A stretch of DNA of 42,820 nucleotides from Calothrix membranacea FACHB-236 (GCF_014696315.1 NZ_JACJPX010000069.1:1-42820), one strand, 5' to 3'. Positions 17,191 to 25,945 are shown, counted from the stretch's first letter. Notes: generated by a model not told the origin, from the letters alone. Program-made: numbers and translations.

Positions 17191-17493
17191 GTTTCGAGAC
17201 GGAGCAATAATACTTTGACACCCACACTTACACATACTCCAAGCTCTGTTTCAGGCAAAGTTATTTTGCTGTCTCTGCGCTAGAAAAACTATTTGTGCAA
17301 CTTATCTTTTTGCGTTCGCGCTTTAATCTTGTATCAATCTGTGTAACTGTTGCTGTATAAAGTTTATAGCCATAGGCTGCTCTTGGGTCAGTCTTTTGGT
17401 AACAAGTCTATCTTTGGGTCTGGCTGGAGCAAGACAGCACTTAAGAACGACCAGAGCGCCTAAGTTCGAGGCACGGCTGCTACTCAAACGCCT
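17191..17493. other. Intergenic stretch downstream of the GIY-YIG/wHTH gene
   Basis: Roughly 300 bases. The minus strand has a short open stretch reading AAYGYKLYTATVTQIDTRLKR that could be the end of a decayed gene, but it has no start and matches nothing I know. No structured element stands out. Confidence 0.3.
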
Positions 17494-18123
17494 TTAACCG
17501 GGGAAAGAGACATCAGTAGGACGTAGGGTGAATGTAGTTAGTCCAGGGGAGTGATGACGCTGGGTAATAATCCCCAGTTCGGTTAGACTAGCGATCGCAG
17601 TGCGGACATTGTTGGGTTTGAGATCGAGGTCAGTAGCAATTTGCTCTCGGGAGATTGTTACCAAGTTTTGGGGATTAATACGCTGCGCCAGGAATAAATA
17701 AATCTTGGCACAAATGGGAGCAGTGCTAATTAGAAAATTGATTTGCTCAAAGCCTGAGTCTGTAACGATAGCAGCGTTAGTAGTTTTACCTGCGGCAGTA
17801 ATTGTAGTTTTGGGACGATTAAGTACAGGGTCATGAAATTGAATAAATTGCTGTTCTAATTCAAAGCTCAACTCGTCGCGTTTGAGTTCCAACCAGTGAA
17901 TTTTGACATGGGGGAAATTCTTCATCTGCTCGGCTTTGTGATGTGATGCGAAGCGCTGATTTAGGTTTCCAGCAATGCCAATAAATAAAATCTGCTGCCC
18001 TCCAGAGACACAGAAATACAGCGCTGGTATTGTCGGTAGTTCTTTGGTTAGGGAAAGTGCCATTGAAGGTAGGGAGGTGATAGTTATCCCACTGGTATCG
18101 GTCATGCGGGTTGTCGTTGTCAA
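17494..18123 (-). CDS. GIY-YIG-like domain fused to a winged-helix domain, 209 aa
   Basis: Residues about 33-105 resemble a GIY-YIG fold in which GIY has become LYF and YIG has become FIG (ALYFCVSGGQQILFIGIAGN). The Arg in NLNQRF and a Glu in LSFELEQQFIQFHDP remain. Residues about 130-205 form a winged helix: SREQIATDLDLKPNNVRTAI and LTELGIITQRHHSPG. The combination suggests a DNA-binding regulator or a nuclease with sequence-specific targeting, and loss of the first Tyr may mean loss of catalysis. A fragment of the 26018 gene lies immediately upstream (18162-18217). Confidence 0.65.
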   Translation of the reverse strand: MTTTTRMTDTSGITITSLPSMALSLTKELPTIPALYFCVSGGQQILFIGIAGNLNQRFASHHKAEQMKNFPHVKIHWLELKRDELSFELEQQFIQFHDPVLNRPKTTITAAGKTTNAAIVTDSGFEQINFLISTAPICAKIYLFLAQRINPQNLVTISREQIATDLDLKPNNVRTAIASLTELGIITQRHHSPGLTTFTLRPTDVSFPG

Positions 18124-18161
18124 AGTTTCATCTCTATATTCCCATTAGATGCAATTGCATT

Positions 18162-18217
18162 GGTTTACTCTTGCTATTGAGGTAGATAATCAGTTGCTCA
18201 TATGCCGACTCAAGCTG
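18162..18217 (-). pseudogene. Duplicated fragment of the coiled-coil gene at 26018
   Basis: Fifty-four of 56 bases match 26247-26302. The minus strand keeps the same frame (QLESAYEQLIIYLNSKSKP against QLESAYNQLIIYLNSKSKP) before diverging. It is a relic of a paralogue or of recombination just upstream of the GIY-YIG/winged-helix gene. Confidence 0.65.
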
Positions 18218-18462
18218 CTCTAGGGCTGACACCCAAGTTCTACATGAAAAATAAGTACAAATATTTTCATTGTTGAGGTAAGTACTACTTTATATATGTG
18301 GTAAACCGTAATTCAGACTTTTCAACCGAAGAATAACGTAGATATGGAAGTATTGGATAAAACTAACAGAAATTAGTAGGTTATCATGAGTTGCGCTTCC
18401 ACTTTGTTATCAGGGTAGTGTTCGCCACTTCAGGTGTAAACAGTGATGTGAGGGTACTCTAG

Positions 18463-18621
18463 ATGCCGTCCCAGGATAAGTTCGTGCAAGCTTTACGTGA
18501 CCTAAAGAAGGATTTTCCAGAATATGCCAATATATTGGAATCTTTGATTGGGTTGATTCAAAAAGGAAAGGTTACAAAGCTTCGAGAGAAGCTAGACAAG
18601 CTGAAGCAAGATGAATGGTAG
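18463..18621 (+). CDS. Small helical protein, 52 aa
   Basis: A short gene with ATG at 18463, GAGGG 8 bases upstream and an intrinsic terminator 50 bases downstream. The product begins MPSQDKFVQALRDLKKDF and is entirely helix-forming, with a lysine-rich amphipathic C-terminal half (TKLREKLDKLKQDEW). I do not recognise it. Its own start signal and terminator suggest a monocistronic expressed gene; a small regulator or an antitoxin-like partner are possible but unsupported. Confidence 0.6.
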   Translation: MPSQDKFVQALRDLKKDFPEYANILESLIGLIQKGKVTKLREKLDKLKQDEW

Positions 18622-18670
18622 CCTTTTGATTAAACTGAATTTTAACAGTTCACTGTAATAATAATTACAT

Positions 18671-18693
18671 GCTTCCTTAATGGAGGCTTTTTT
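18671..18693 (+). terminator. Intrinsic terminator of the 52-aa gene
   Basis: GCTTCC and GGAGGC pair over 6 bp with one G-U pair and a TTAAT loop, then six T's follow. Confidence 0.65.
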
Positions 18694-18749
18694 CATGGAA
18701 ATAGTTAGTAAGATAGTATTTCTAAAGATAAGTATACTTAATAAGTAGA

Positions 18750-19493
18750 TTAGCTTATTATAGGAATAATGTTAACAAGGTAATCTAAGTAAAATCCTAG
18801 TTCTTGAGCAGCTTCTTGAGGCAAATCTTTGAGAACTTTCTGCTCTTTAATGAATAACAGTGCCTTTACATATAATTCGTAATTGAGATTTAAGGGAATT
18901 AACGACTCCCGTCTTGCTTCTTCTATTAGTTCTAAAGTCCCTTCTTCTAAACAGTAATAGGATAATTGCAAATATTTTAGTAGGTCTTTAGATAGCTGCT
19001 CCTCATTTTCTGAGTCTTCAGCGTTTCCACTCTTAGGATTTTGACTATAAAACTCTTTCAACGACTCTTCGGTGGCTTCTTTTACCAAAATATGTCGATT
19101 ACCCTTTAGCCAGTCCATTGCTTCACGACTAGCATTACTGCTTTTTTTATATTCCTTTAGTTTTTCTTCAAGTTCTTCCACTAATTCACTTGCACGTCCT
19201 GAGTTTGTTCCATGCCGTTCGATTTCTTCTATTGCTTCTCCTACTTGCTCATCTATGAGCGATAAATCCTCTGTCGATAAGATATTTTTTTCTTCTAAGC
19301 CCAAAGCTTTTATAATTGCATCTGCATAACCCTCATCAACTCTTTCTCCATCAAAGAAGCGTCTAACTGTTTTATCGCTGACTTGAGCCTTCATAGCAAT
19401 CTCATAGAAGGGTAACTTTCCTTTAGCTTTTTTAAGTTGCTCTATTCCTTCGGTAGATGCGGCAACTCCGCGAGGTCTGCGTGTCTGGCTCAT
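18750..19493 (-). CDS. HTH regulator with acidic helical C-terminus, 247 aa
   Basis: The N-terminus RRPRGVAASTEGIEQLKKA followed by LPFYEIAMKAQVSDKTVRRF (about residues 28-47) is an XRE-type helix-turn-helix. The same RGV...EGI lead-in is found on HTH domains of cyanobacterial signalling and conflict proteins. The remaining 180 residues are highly charged and helical with many Glu/Lys heptads (ELVEELEEKLKEYKKS) and no enzymatic motif. It faces away from the two-TM gene at 19731, and the intergenic region holds two 14-base direct repeats. It is the likely regulator of that neighbourhood. Confidence 0.75.
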   Translation of the reverse strand: MSQTRRPRGVAASTEGIEQLKKAKGKLPFYEIAMKAQVSDKTVRRFFDGERVDEGYADAIIKALGLEEKNILSTEDLSLIDEQVGEAIEEIERHGTNSGRASELVEELEEKLKEYKKSSNASREAMDWLKGNRHILVKEATEESLKEFYSQNPKSGNAEDSENEEQLSKDLLKYLQLSYYCLEEGTLELIEEARRESLIPLNLNYELYVKALLFIKEQKVLKDLPQEAAQELGFYLDYLVNIIPIIS

Positions 19494-19630
19494 AGATGGC
19501 TGCTATCCGTACATAAAATTAGCAGAAAGCAAGAAAATAAGTAACTATTAACCGGTATTGAAACGGACAATAACGGTAACTTATTTATCTAAATTATCTA
19601 ATAAGAGGTCAAAAAAGGAAACTTTTATTC

Positions 19631-19667
19631 TGTCCATAACTGGTTGCTTATTTTGTCCATAACTGGT
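19631..19667. promoter_or_regulatory. Two 14-base direct repeats, candidate operator
   Basis: TGTCCATAACTGGT occurs at 19631-19644 and 19654-19667, 23 bases apart (about two helix turns), upstream of the two-TM gene at 19731 and within the divergent region shared with the HTH gene. A related GGACAATAACGG lies near 19578. Confidence 0.55.
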
Positions 19668-19730
19668 CTGCTAGAACTTGTTGTGTCAACTTAATCTGGT
19701 TGTGTAAACAAATTGAACCAGGTTAAAAAA

Positions 19731-20012
19731 ATGCAAAACTCATTGATTACATCTGTAGCTAATCGTTGGTTTCAAGAGCGCTCTCGACAAGCTAAAGCCA
19801 GTTTCAATGTTGCGATTGGCTTTGCAGGTACGACCGCAATTTTGAGCATCGCATTTGCTATATCCGTATGTACGGGCAAAACTTCAGAAGCGACAGCAGC
19901 AGCAGCCTTAGGGCTAACATCGGGTGCTGTTAGCGCCTACTGCTTCAAGCTCTCGGATGATGCTAATAAACGCTTGGATGCAGCAGTTAAAGAACTGTTA
20001 GACGACAAGTGA
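19731..20012 (+). CDS. Cyanobacterial TRADD-N-associated 2TM-type protein, 93 aa
   Basis: An N-terminal amphipathic segment (ANRWFQERSRQAKASFNVAI) leads into two TM helices (about 24-48 and 53-70), and the chain ends with SDDANKRLDAAVKELL. This matches my memory of the CyanoTRADDas_TM family, a two-helix membrane module found in cyanobacterial proteins linked to TRADD-N-like and other conflict domains. ATG at 19731 is chosen because CCAGGT lies about 8 bases upstream; an in-frame TTG at 19713 is the alternative. Here the module stands alone, without a fused signalling domain. The candidate operator repeats lie 64-100 bases upstream. Confidence 0.72.
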   Translation: MQNSLITSVANRWFQERSRQAKASFNVAIGFAGTTAILSIAFAISVCTGKTSEATAAAALGLTSGAVSAYCFKLSDDANKRLDAAVKELLDDK

Positions 20013-20075
20013 TCTACACATTCTGCTGTGATTTTAATTCCTCTAATACAATATTGGGTGAAAGTTGCTAGGGCA

Positions 20076-20119
20076 TTAGCAGCCAGTTCTCTTGTTTTTC
20101 CAAGAGAACTGGCTGCTAA
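20076..20119. repeat. Perfect 19-bp inverted repeat
   Basis: TTAGCAGCCAGTTCTCTTG (20076-20094) and its exact complement (20101-20119) flank a 6-base loop TTTTTC. No T-run follows, so it is not a standard terminator. Between two plus-strand genes it might limit read-through, act as a protein site or be a mobile-element relic. Confidence 0.7.
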
Positions 20120-20292
20120 TTTACACGCTATCATCCACCCACACTCTGGGCCGTCCCAATGCACCCGTGCTGTATAGTCACGATCAACGACTACTGCACC
20201 GCGCGATTATTCCTCATAGTTTTTTCAGTAGTAAGACTGTTGAGAAAAGTTAAATAACAAACAATAATGAATTGAATAGTGTTTTGAAACAG

Positions 20293-21114
20293 ATGAACAT
20301 TTTCGATTCATTTACCAAAATTGTTACAGATACAGCATCGCTTGCCAGTGAAACCGTTATTAAGACAGCAGTAGCAGCAGGAGAGACAATTAGTAATGCT
20401 GCTTCAGTTACTGGACAAGCTGTTGCCCAAACAGTTACAGGAGTAGGTGAGGTAATTGGTGGTGCGGCTGAACAGGCAAGTCAGACTGTTGTGACAACAG
20501 CACTAGGAACTGGAGAAGTAATTGGCAGTGCTGCAAAAGAAGCAGGCAATGCTGTTGTCAAAATAGCAACAAAAACTAGTTCAGAGGCTCTTTCCTTGGC
20601 AATGAACCAAGTATTGCAAGACTGCACTATACCTGTTTTTTTACTTCCTACAGGTAGTAGTAACCAAAGCTTCAAATGCGTTTTTCTTGACGAAGCAATT
20701 GCCAATTTGAGCGATGGAATACTGGTACGTTTGCAGGTGCAAGTATGGGCAGGTCGTGCAGATATTGAAATGACTTACCTTGTTCAAACTCTTAAGGAAG
20801 ACTTTGTTTGCCAGTTCAATAAAGTAATCAACAAAGACCTTAAGAACAAGCAGCAGGAGCTTGAAGCTAATTTTGATAGTAAAAATAAAGCGTTTATCAA
20901 AGCTGTCAATAACGTGACAATTCATACTCATCCTGTACTCCAAGAAATAATCACGCTTTTTTGCGAACTCGATAGTATTCCCTTTGTTCCTATCAATTTA
21001 GAATCTCCCACAACTGTTTTCCCACCTGTTGATGAGTTTCTTAAAAGGTCAGACTATAGAAGAGGTGTGCCAATGGAGTACCTGCCATTACTGGATCTGG
21101 TTCAACTTGGATGA
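20293..21114 (+). CDS. Ala/Gly-rich amphipathic-repeat protein, 273 aa
   Basis: Unrecognised. The ATG at 20293 (MNIFDSFTK) is chosen over a TTG at 20272; neither has a good ribosome binding site. Residues about 15-105 consist of imperfect repeats of Ala, Gly, Val, Thr and Ser with regularly placed Glu (AAGETISNAASVTGQAVA, GVGEVIGGAAEQASQ, GTGEVIGSAAKEAGNAV). They resemble apolipoprotein- or synuclein-like amphipathic helices that lie on membranes. The C-terminal 160 residues form a soluble domain containing QVWAGRADIEMTYLVQTLK. It lies between the two-TM protein and the dynamin neighbourhood and may be a membrane-active component. Confidence 0.62.
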   Translation: MNIFDSFTKIVTDTASLASETVIKTAVAAGETISNAASVTGQAVAQTVTGVGEVIGGAAEQASQTVVTTALGTGEVIGSAAKEAGNAVVKIATKTSSEALSLAMNQVLQDCTIPVFLLPTGSSNQSFKCVFLDEAIANLSDGILVRLQVQVWAGRADIEMTYLVQTLKEDFVCQFNKVINKDLKNKQQELEANFDSKNKAFIKAVNNVTIHTHPVLQEIITLFCELDSIPFVPINLESPTTVFPPVDEFLKRSDYRRGVPMEYLPLLDLVQLG

Positions 21115-21258
21115 ACACAACTGTTAATCGCTGCATCAGAACTTAATTCAATTAAGCTAATTCGTCCCTGAATTGAAGTAGCAAAGCTGCACTTATGTAG
21201 ATTAAAAGGCGTTATTAACTATTAAATAAAAATCAAAACTCTTTCTCTATTATTACGC

Positions 21259-21870
21259 CTATTTTAGATTCATAATCTGAAAGAGATTTTGCAGTTTGAA
21301 ATTATTCCAACTCAAACCTACTGAAGTTTCAATAGTTAAAATTCCTTGTTTAAGGTTAGTCATCAAAGCCGAACCATTTTCAAGACTATGGAAAAGGGCA
21401 TCTAAAAGCTGCAATTGATTTCTTTGAAGAGTATAGTAAACCTTATTATTTTCAATCCTAACTTCTTTTGGTAAAGCATCACTAGGAATTTTACCTCCCA
21501 AAAATGTTTTCCAACCTGCAATGAGGTAACGGTAAACCATCGATTGGCTGTCAAATTCAGGTGGTTTCAATAATCTAAGCTCCCCCTCGATATAATCTTC
21601 GTTAATAGTGATTTTTTCGGGAGTAAAATGTAATTCTACTTGAATTTTATTGTACTCTATTGTTGCAATAAGCCCTTCCTCAGAGTCTGGTTTTAAGCTT
21701 TTCAATTGCTCAACTCTAGATTCGGCTTGTTGGCAGAGAAGTAAAACCATTTTGTTTTTCAAAGTCAATTGTTTAGCTTCTGAGCTAAACATCATGTATT
21801 CTTCTAGACTTCTTGTGAGAAATTCTCTAGACTCTTGAAACGTTGCTTTGATTTTGTTAAATACACCCAT
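21259..21870 (-). CDS. Hypothetical protein next to the dynamin pair, 203 aa
   Basis: Unrecognised. The N-terminal third is helical (FNKIKATFQESREFLTRSLE), followed by an alternating strand region (IEYNKIQVELHFTPEKITI) and a C-terminal part with YLIAGWKTFLGG and VRIENNKVYYTLQRNQLQLL. No membrane segment or enzyme motif. It is downstream of, and on the same strand as, the 436-residue TM/coiled-coil protein (68-base gap), so the two are probably cotranscribed. Confidence 0.65.
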   Translation of the reverse strand: MGVFNKIKATFQESREFLTRSLEEYMMFSSEAKQLTLKNKMVLLLCQQAESRVEQLKSLKPDSEEGLIATIEYNKIQVELHFTPEKITINEDYIEGELRLLKPPEFDSQSMVYRYLIAGWKTFLGGKIPSDALPKEVRIENNKVYYTLQRNQLQLLDALFHSLENGSALMTNLKQGILTIETSVGLSWNNFKLQNLFQIMNLK

Positions 21871-21938
21871 ATTTAGTTATTTAAAGAAGATAAAATGATT
21901 GGAAGCTGAACTGTCTTGGTTGATAGACTTAATATCAC

Positions 21939-23249
21939 TTATGTTGTTATAGCCTCTACTGCTTGTACTTCCTCGGTTTCCGATTCATCTCGAATTTTGA
22001 AGTAGTAGTAGAGGTTTGCAACAGTTAAGTCGGAAGCTTGCTGTAAATTTTTTGGAACTAATGTTCTGTAACCAGCAACACCAGCTTGTTTATTTACGTA
22101 GGCTTCATAGTCTTTACGTAGTGCTGGCTTAAACATAAATCTTAACTGGTCACGCAGGGAGTAAAAGTGAGATTTCTCACTGAAATTTTCGTATGCCACT
22201 TGTTCTGGTGGTGCTAAAGCAGTTGTGCCTTGCTTGGTATCCGGGGTGTAGTTAAATTCTGAAGTGTTAAAATCAGTGCTATTTAAGAGTTTAAGCTCTG
22301 ATGAAGGGAGCGATCGCATCCAGTCAACTTGATTATGCCATGTTTCGATAACTGCAAAATCGTGGTTGCGAATGCGGCTGATTTCAGGGAAAAGAAAATC
22401 GAGTTCATCGTATGAGTCGCATGAATCAATTACCATGCAAGCATTTTCACTGATGGTATTTTGGAGATGGTAAAGCCTATCGCTAACGGCTGACATTTCG
22501 TTTTGGGCAAGATATGTAGCAACAATACCTTGTTCAATTGCCCAAGCACATTCCAGTCTGCGGAGTTGTCCAGCTGCACAAGTTTCTGACAATAAATGGG
22601 GATTAGTGTAATCTGCTAAAGCCTCAAAAAACATTCCCCTTACACCATCAATCTCAGCGTTTCTCCGGCTAATGTCCTGTAATTGCATTGCTGAACGAAA
22701 GCGATTCATAGCCTGGATAAACAGCCCATACGCCCGAATTAAAATAGTGCGGTGTTGTTCAAATTTGATGTCTTGGGCTACTTGCTCAATTAATTGCCTA
22801 ATTTCCGCACCTTGGTCTTTTAAAGCTTGTTTCAGGTCAATAAAGCCATTTTTGACCTCCAGCCGCATTTGCTCTACTTCTTTTCTTAGCTTGAGTGTTT
22901 GATGTAAATTAACTGCCGTTAGTGCTACACCTGCGACTGTTCCTACGCCAATCAAAGCAGTTGTGGCTTGCAACACTCCCAAGCTAGTTTGTAAAGTTTG
23001 CATACCATTCAGTACAGCTGTAAAGCCTTTATGGGTTTGATACATTTGCACCCCACTCATCAGCAAATTAGGAGCAGCTACCAGGGCTGATAAAGGGCTG
23101 TTGTTGATTGTTGCACCAATCGCATGAGCCACAAACTGTCCGGAAACCGCATCTCTAACCATAGCTATCGGCATTCCATTGCTAAAAACTTGTAGATATT
23201 TACCAGTTTCAATACCAGCTTGAATTGCAGGGGCAAATTGGAACAGCAT
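21939..23249 (-). CDS. TM and coiled-coil partner protein divergent from dynamin, 436 aa
   Basis: Unrecognised by name. The N-terminal 85 residues include hydrophobic helices. A Gly/Ala/Val-rich membrane-inserting stretch (about 92-113, ALIGVGTVAGVALTAV) is followed directly by a coiled coil (LRKEVEQMRLEVKNGFIDL, extending to about 165). The rest is a helical soluble domain with cysteines (SENACMVIDSCDSYDELDF) and a Glu-rich tail. Hydrophobic hairpin plus coiled coil recalls pore-forming or membrane-tethering proteins. It shares a 143-base divergent region with the dynamin gene, suggesting joint control and a two-component membrane system. Confidence 0.7.
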   Translation of the reverse strand: MLFQFAPAIQAGIETGKYLQVFSNGMPIAMVRDAVSGQFVAHAIGATINNSPLSALVAAPNLLMSGVQMYQTHKGFTAVLNGMQTLQTSLGVLQATTALIGVGTVAGVALTAVNLHQTLKLRKEVEQMRLEVKNGFIDLKQALKDQGAEIRQLIEQVAQDIKFEQHRTILIRAYGLFIQAMNRFRSAMQLQDISRRNAEIDGVRGMFFEALADYTNPHLLSETCAAGQLRRLECAWAIEQGIVATYLAQNEMSAVSDRLYHLQNTISENACMVIDSCDSYDELDFLFPEISRIRNHDFAVIETWHNQVDWMRSLPSSELKLLNSTDFNTSEFNYTPDTKQGTTALAPPEQVAYENFSEKSHFYSLRDQLRFMFKPALRKDYEAYVNKQAGVAGYRTLVPKNLQQASDLTVANLYYYFKIRDESETEEVQAVEAITT

Positions 23250-23392
23250 ATTTTTGCTTTGCTAAAAGCTAATTTTTCTGAGCCTAACTGGTTTCTAGCC
23301 AAGAAAATAACCGTATTTATTCGGTAAATAGGTAAATTTTGACTTTACCTGGGCATACTAAACCCGGAAAACTCTATCGGCTCACAATCTTT

Positions 23393-25945
23393 ATGGATAC
23401 TTCACGGGTTGGCGCTCAGACTGTTGATTTATTGTCCCGCATTACAGGACAAAAGCTGAGTCAACGAGATATCACGCCGCTTGTGCTATTTTTAGCCAAT
23501 TTAGTAACAGTGCTGCTGGGAGTAATATTTGTAGATGGCACAGTAGCAGAGTCAGAAAAGCAAAGGTTACTGACAATTCTCTATCGATTTAGCCTTCCAG
23601 AAAGTGATATGCGTCGATTGACACATTTGATGATTAAGGGAGTCAAAGAGAATCAGGTTTATCAAAAAGTTGATGACTTATTAATCCTGGTGGCTCCACT
23701 TTCAGAATCAGAAAGACTGTTGTTAATTTCCTTTGGATATGAAATCTCAGCAGCCGATGGAGAAATAAACTCCCGTGAGAAAAAGTATTTACAAATAGCT
23801 GCTAAGGAGCTAGGCATTAATCCACAACATTTATCAGTTTTAGAAGCTGGAGTTACTTCTCATGAAAATGTAGAGCTTACTGCTGTCAATGAAGTGCATT
23901 TTTTACTTGACCCCTCTCGTTTCCAAGAGTTGGATACTATATTTGTTAAAGCAGCAAGTGATATCCTGAAAGCTTTACCTGTAAACTTAGAATATCAAAA
24001 TAATAGACTACATAAAAAACTCAACTATCAAGGATTTAAAAAAATCCATAACTCTTACAAGCAATTAGATAATTATTGTGCTCAAATTTATCAAATAATT
24101 GAAGAAGCACAGAAGCATGAGTTTTTGCCTCACACTTTGATAGAGGAAGTCAGCGAGGTATCTAAGAAGTTGCAATCTCAACGATTTAGATTAGCAGTCG
24201 TTGGGGAATTTAGCCAAGGTAAATCAACTTTATTAAATGCTTTACTAGGGGAAGAAATACAACCAGTCAGAGAGATTCCTTGTAGTGGTACCGTAACAGT
24301 TTTAAAATACGGAGATAAAAAACGAGTAGTTTGTCGTTATAAAGATGGACGAGAAGAAGAGATTCCTTGTGAGCAGTATCAACTGAAGGCGACAATTTCA
24401 GAAGATGCAGCAATAGGTTGCTTAAGTGATGAACTGGCACATTCTGAAATTGAAGAAATTGTTTTTGAGCATCCTGATTTAGAGTTATGTAGTAGTGGGG
24501 TAGAAATCATAGATTCTCCAGGCTTAAACGAACATCCAGACCGTACTACAGTTACACAAAGGTTGCTCAAAGATACTGATGCAGCCATTTTTCTAACTAA
24601 TGCTTCACGTTCTTTAACTCAAGGAGAGCGTAACTTACTGTTGGATTTAAAAACTCAACTAAATCATGGTCAAGAAAATAAACCTGCCAATAATCTTTTT
24701 GTAGTGGGCAATTTTATAGATTTAGTGCGTAGTGAGAAAGGACGCGAACAAGTAAAACAGAGAATTGAAAGGTTTGTACTGGGTGAAAATCCTGTGGTGA
24801 TAGGTAACAACCGTGTTCATTTTATTTCTGCTCAAGCCGCACTGGATGCAATTTTACAAGGAACCGAAAATGAGTATTTAAAAAGCTTTGAGAATTTCCT
24901 TCAGTCGCTTGAGCAATTTCTAACCCTTGATAGTGGCGTAGTAAAAATTAAGCATTCTGTTAACAAAATAAATAGAATAATTCACAAATGTTTAGATAGC
25001 CTCTCTCAAGCTGAAAAGACTTTAGATGGGAAAATTCAAATTTCTGATTCAGAAAAGCAGGGGATTTTAGAAAAAATAGGAGAAGCAAGTGGACGGGATG
25101 TAAAAATACGTATATTGGCATCTAATCTGGTAGAGCAAGTTTATGAGGAAGCTGCTAAATCTTGGGATGAGTGGCGTGAAGGTTTAGGTGAAAGAATAGC
25201 TGAAAAAAGTCACTCTTGGTATTCTGAACATAACCCAGTTTTTAGCCAAGATAAACTGATTAAAGATTATACTAATCAATTTATTAGAGATTTATCCAAG
25301 GAAATAGATGAGTGGGGCAACCAAATTCTTAAAGAGATGATCATCAAAGAAGGCGTTGATTATTTAGATGCAAATATTGCTGATGAAATAGAAGCTATTC
25401 AAGGTGACTTTCAACGCCTAGATCAGCAAGTCAGGACAAATTTTAGTGAACAGATGAATCTTTCTATTACAGGTATCAATGATGAGTTTATGGGCTTAGG
25501 AGGAATAGGCGGAGGATTAGGAATAGGTGGCGCTTTAGCGGCTGGGTTAATAGTATTTACAGGACTGGGATTCATAGCAGTTATTGTTGCTAGTGTTGCT
25601 GCTACAATTGCTAGTTCATTTGGGCTGGGTATGCTAGACTTGGATGGGCTAAAAGACCAAATAAAAATCAAAGTTTTTGAAGTTGGTTTTGAAAAATTGG
25701 ATGAATCAATAGATAAAATTTCTGAGAAGTTAGAAGAAATAATTAGTACAGTTTTTGATAGCCGTATTGAATCAGCCAGCCGAGTTTTTGAGCAAGTAAT
25801 CGCACTTTATGAAAATCTTCTAGAACAGCAAGAAAAAGCTCATCAAGATACGGTGGAACAACGCGAAGCTGAAAAGAAGTTAATTGATCAAAAGCGTCAA
25901 GAACTTGAGCAGGTACAAAAAGGCCTGGAGGTTCTACTCAGTTAA
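23393..25945 (+). CDS. Bacterial dynamin-like GTPase with N-terminal TerB-like domain, 850 aa
   Basis: Residues about 25-155 are a helical TerB-like domain with two acidic repeats (FVDGTVAESEKQRL; SAADGEINSREKKYL). The dynamin-type GTPase follows: G1 GEFSQGKST (about 271-279), a conserved Thr in CSGTVTVL (G2), G3 DSPG (about 374-377) and a G4-position NFID (about 440-443) where the usual Lys is Phe. Long helical stalk segments surround a Gly/Ala-rich membrane insertion (about 700-745), and a C-terminal coiled coil is rich in Gln/Glu/Lys. Such proteins bind and remodel membranes on GTP hydrolysis; some act in phage defence. The start is uncertain: ATG at 23393 lacks a clear ribosome binding site, while TTG at 23339 has AGGT 6-8 bases upstream and would add 18 residues. 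Confidence 0.88.
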   Translation: MDTSRVGAQTVDLLSRITGQKLSQRDITPLVLFLANLVTVLLGVIFVDGTVAESEKQRLLTILYRFSLPESDMRRLTHLMIKGVKENQVYQKVDDLLILVAPLSESERLLLISFGYEISAADGEINSREKKYLQIAAKELGINPQHLSVLEAGVTSHENVELTAVNEVHFLLDPSRFQELDTIFVKAASDILKALPVNLEYQNNRLHKKLNYQGFKKIHNSYKQLDNYCAQIYQIIEEAQKHEFLPHTLIEEVSEVSKKLQSQRFRLAVVGEFSQGKSTLLNALLGEEIQPVREIPCSGTVTVLKYGDKKRVVCRYKDGREEEIPCEQYQLKATISEDAAIGCLSDELAHSEIEEIVFEHPDLELCSSGVEIIDSPGLNEHPDRTTVTQRLLKDTDAAIFLTNASRSLTQGERNLLLDLKTQLNHGQENKPANNLFVVGNFIDLVRSEKGREQVKQRIERFVLGENPVVIGNNRVHFISAQAALDAILQGTENEYLKSFENFLQSLEQFLTLDSGVVKIKHSVNKINRIIHKCLDSLSQAEKTLDGKIQISDSEKQGILEKIGEASGRDVKIRILASNLVEQVYEEAAKSWDEWREGLGERIAEKSHSWYSEHNPVFSQDKLIKDYTNQFIRDLSKEIDEWGNQILKEMIIKEGVDYLDANIADEIEAIQGDFQRLDQQVRTNFSEQMNLSITGINDEFMGLGGIGGGLGIGGALAAGLIVFTGLGFIAVIVASVAATIASSFGLGMLDLDGLKDQIKIKVFEVGFEKLDESIDKISEKLEEIISTVFDSRIESASRVFEQVIALYENLLEQQEKAHQDTVEQREAEKKLIDQKRQELEQVQKGLEVLLS

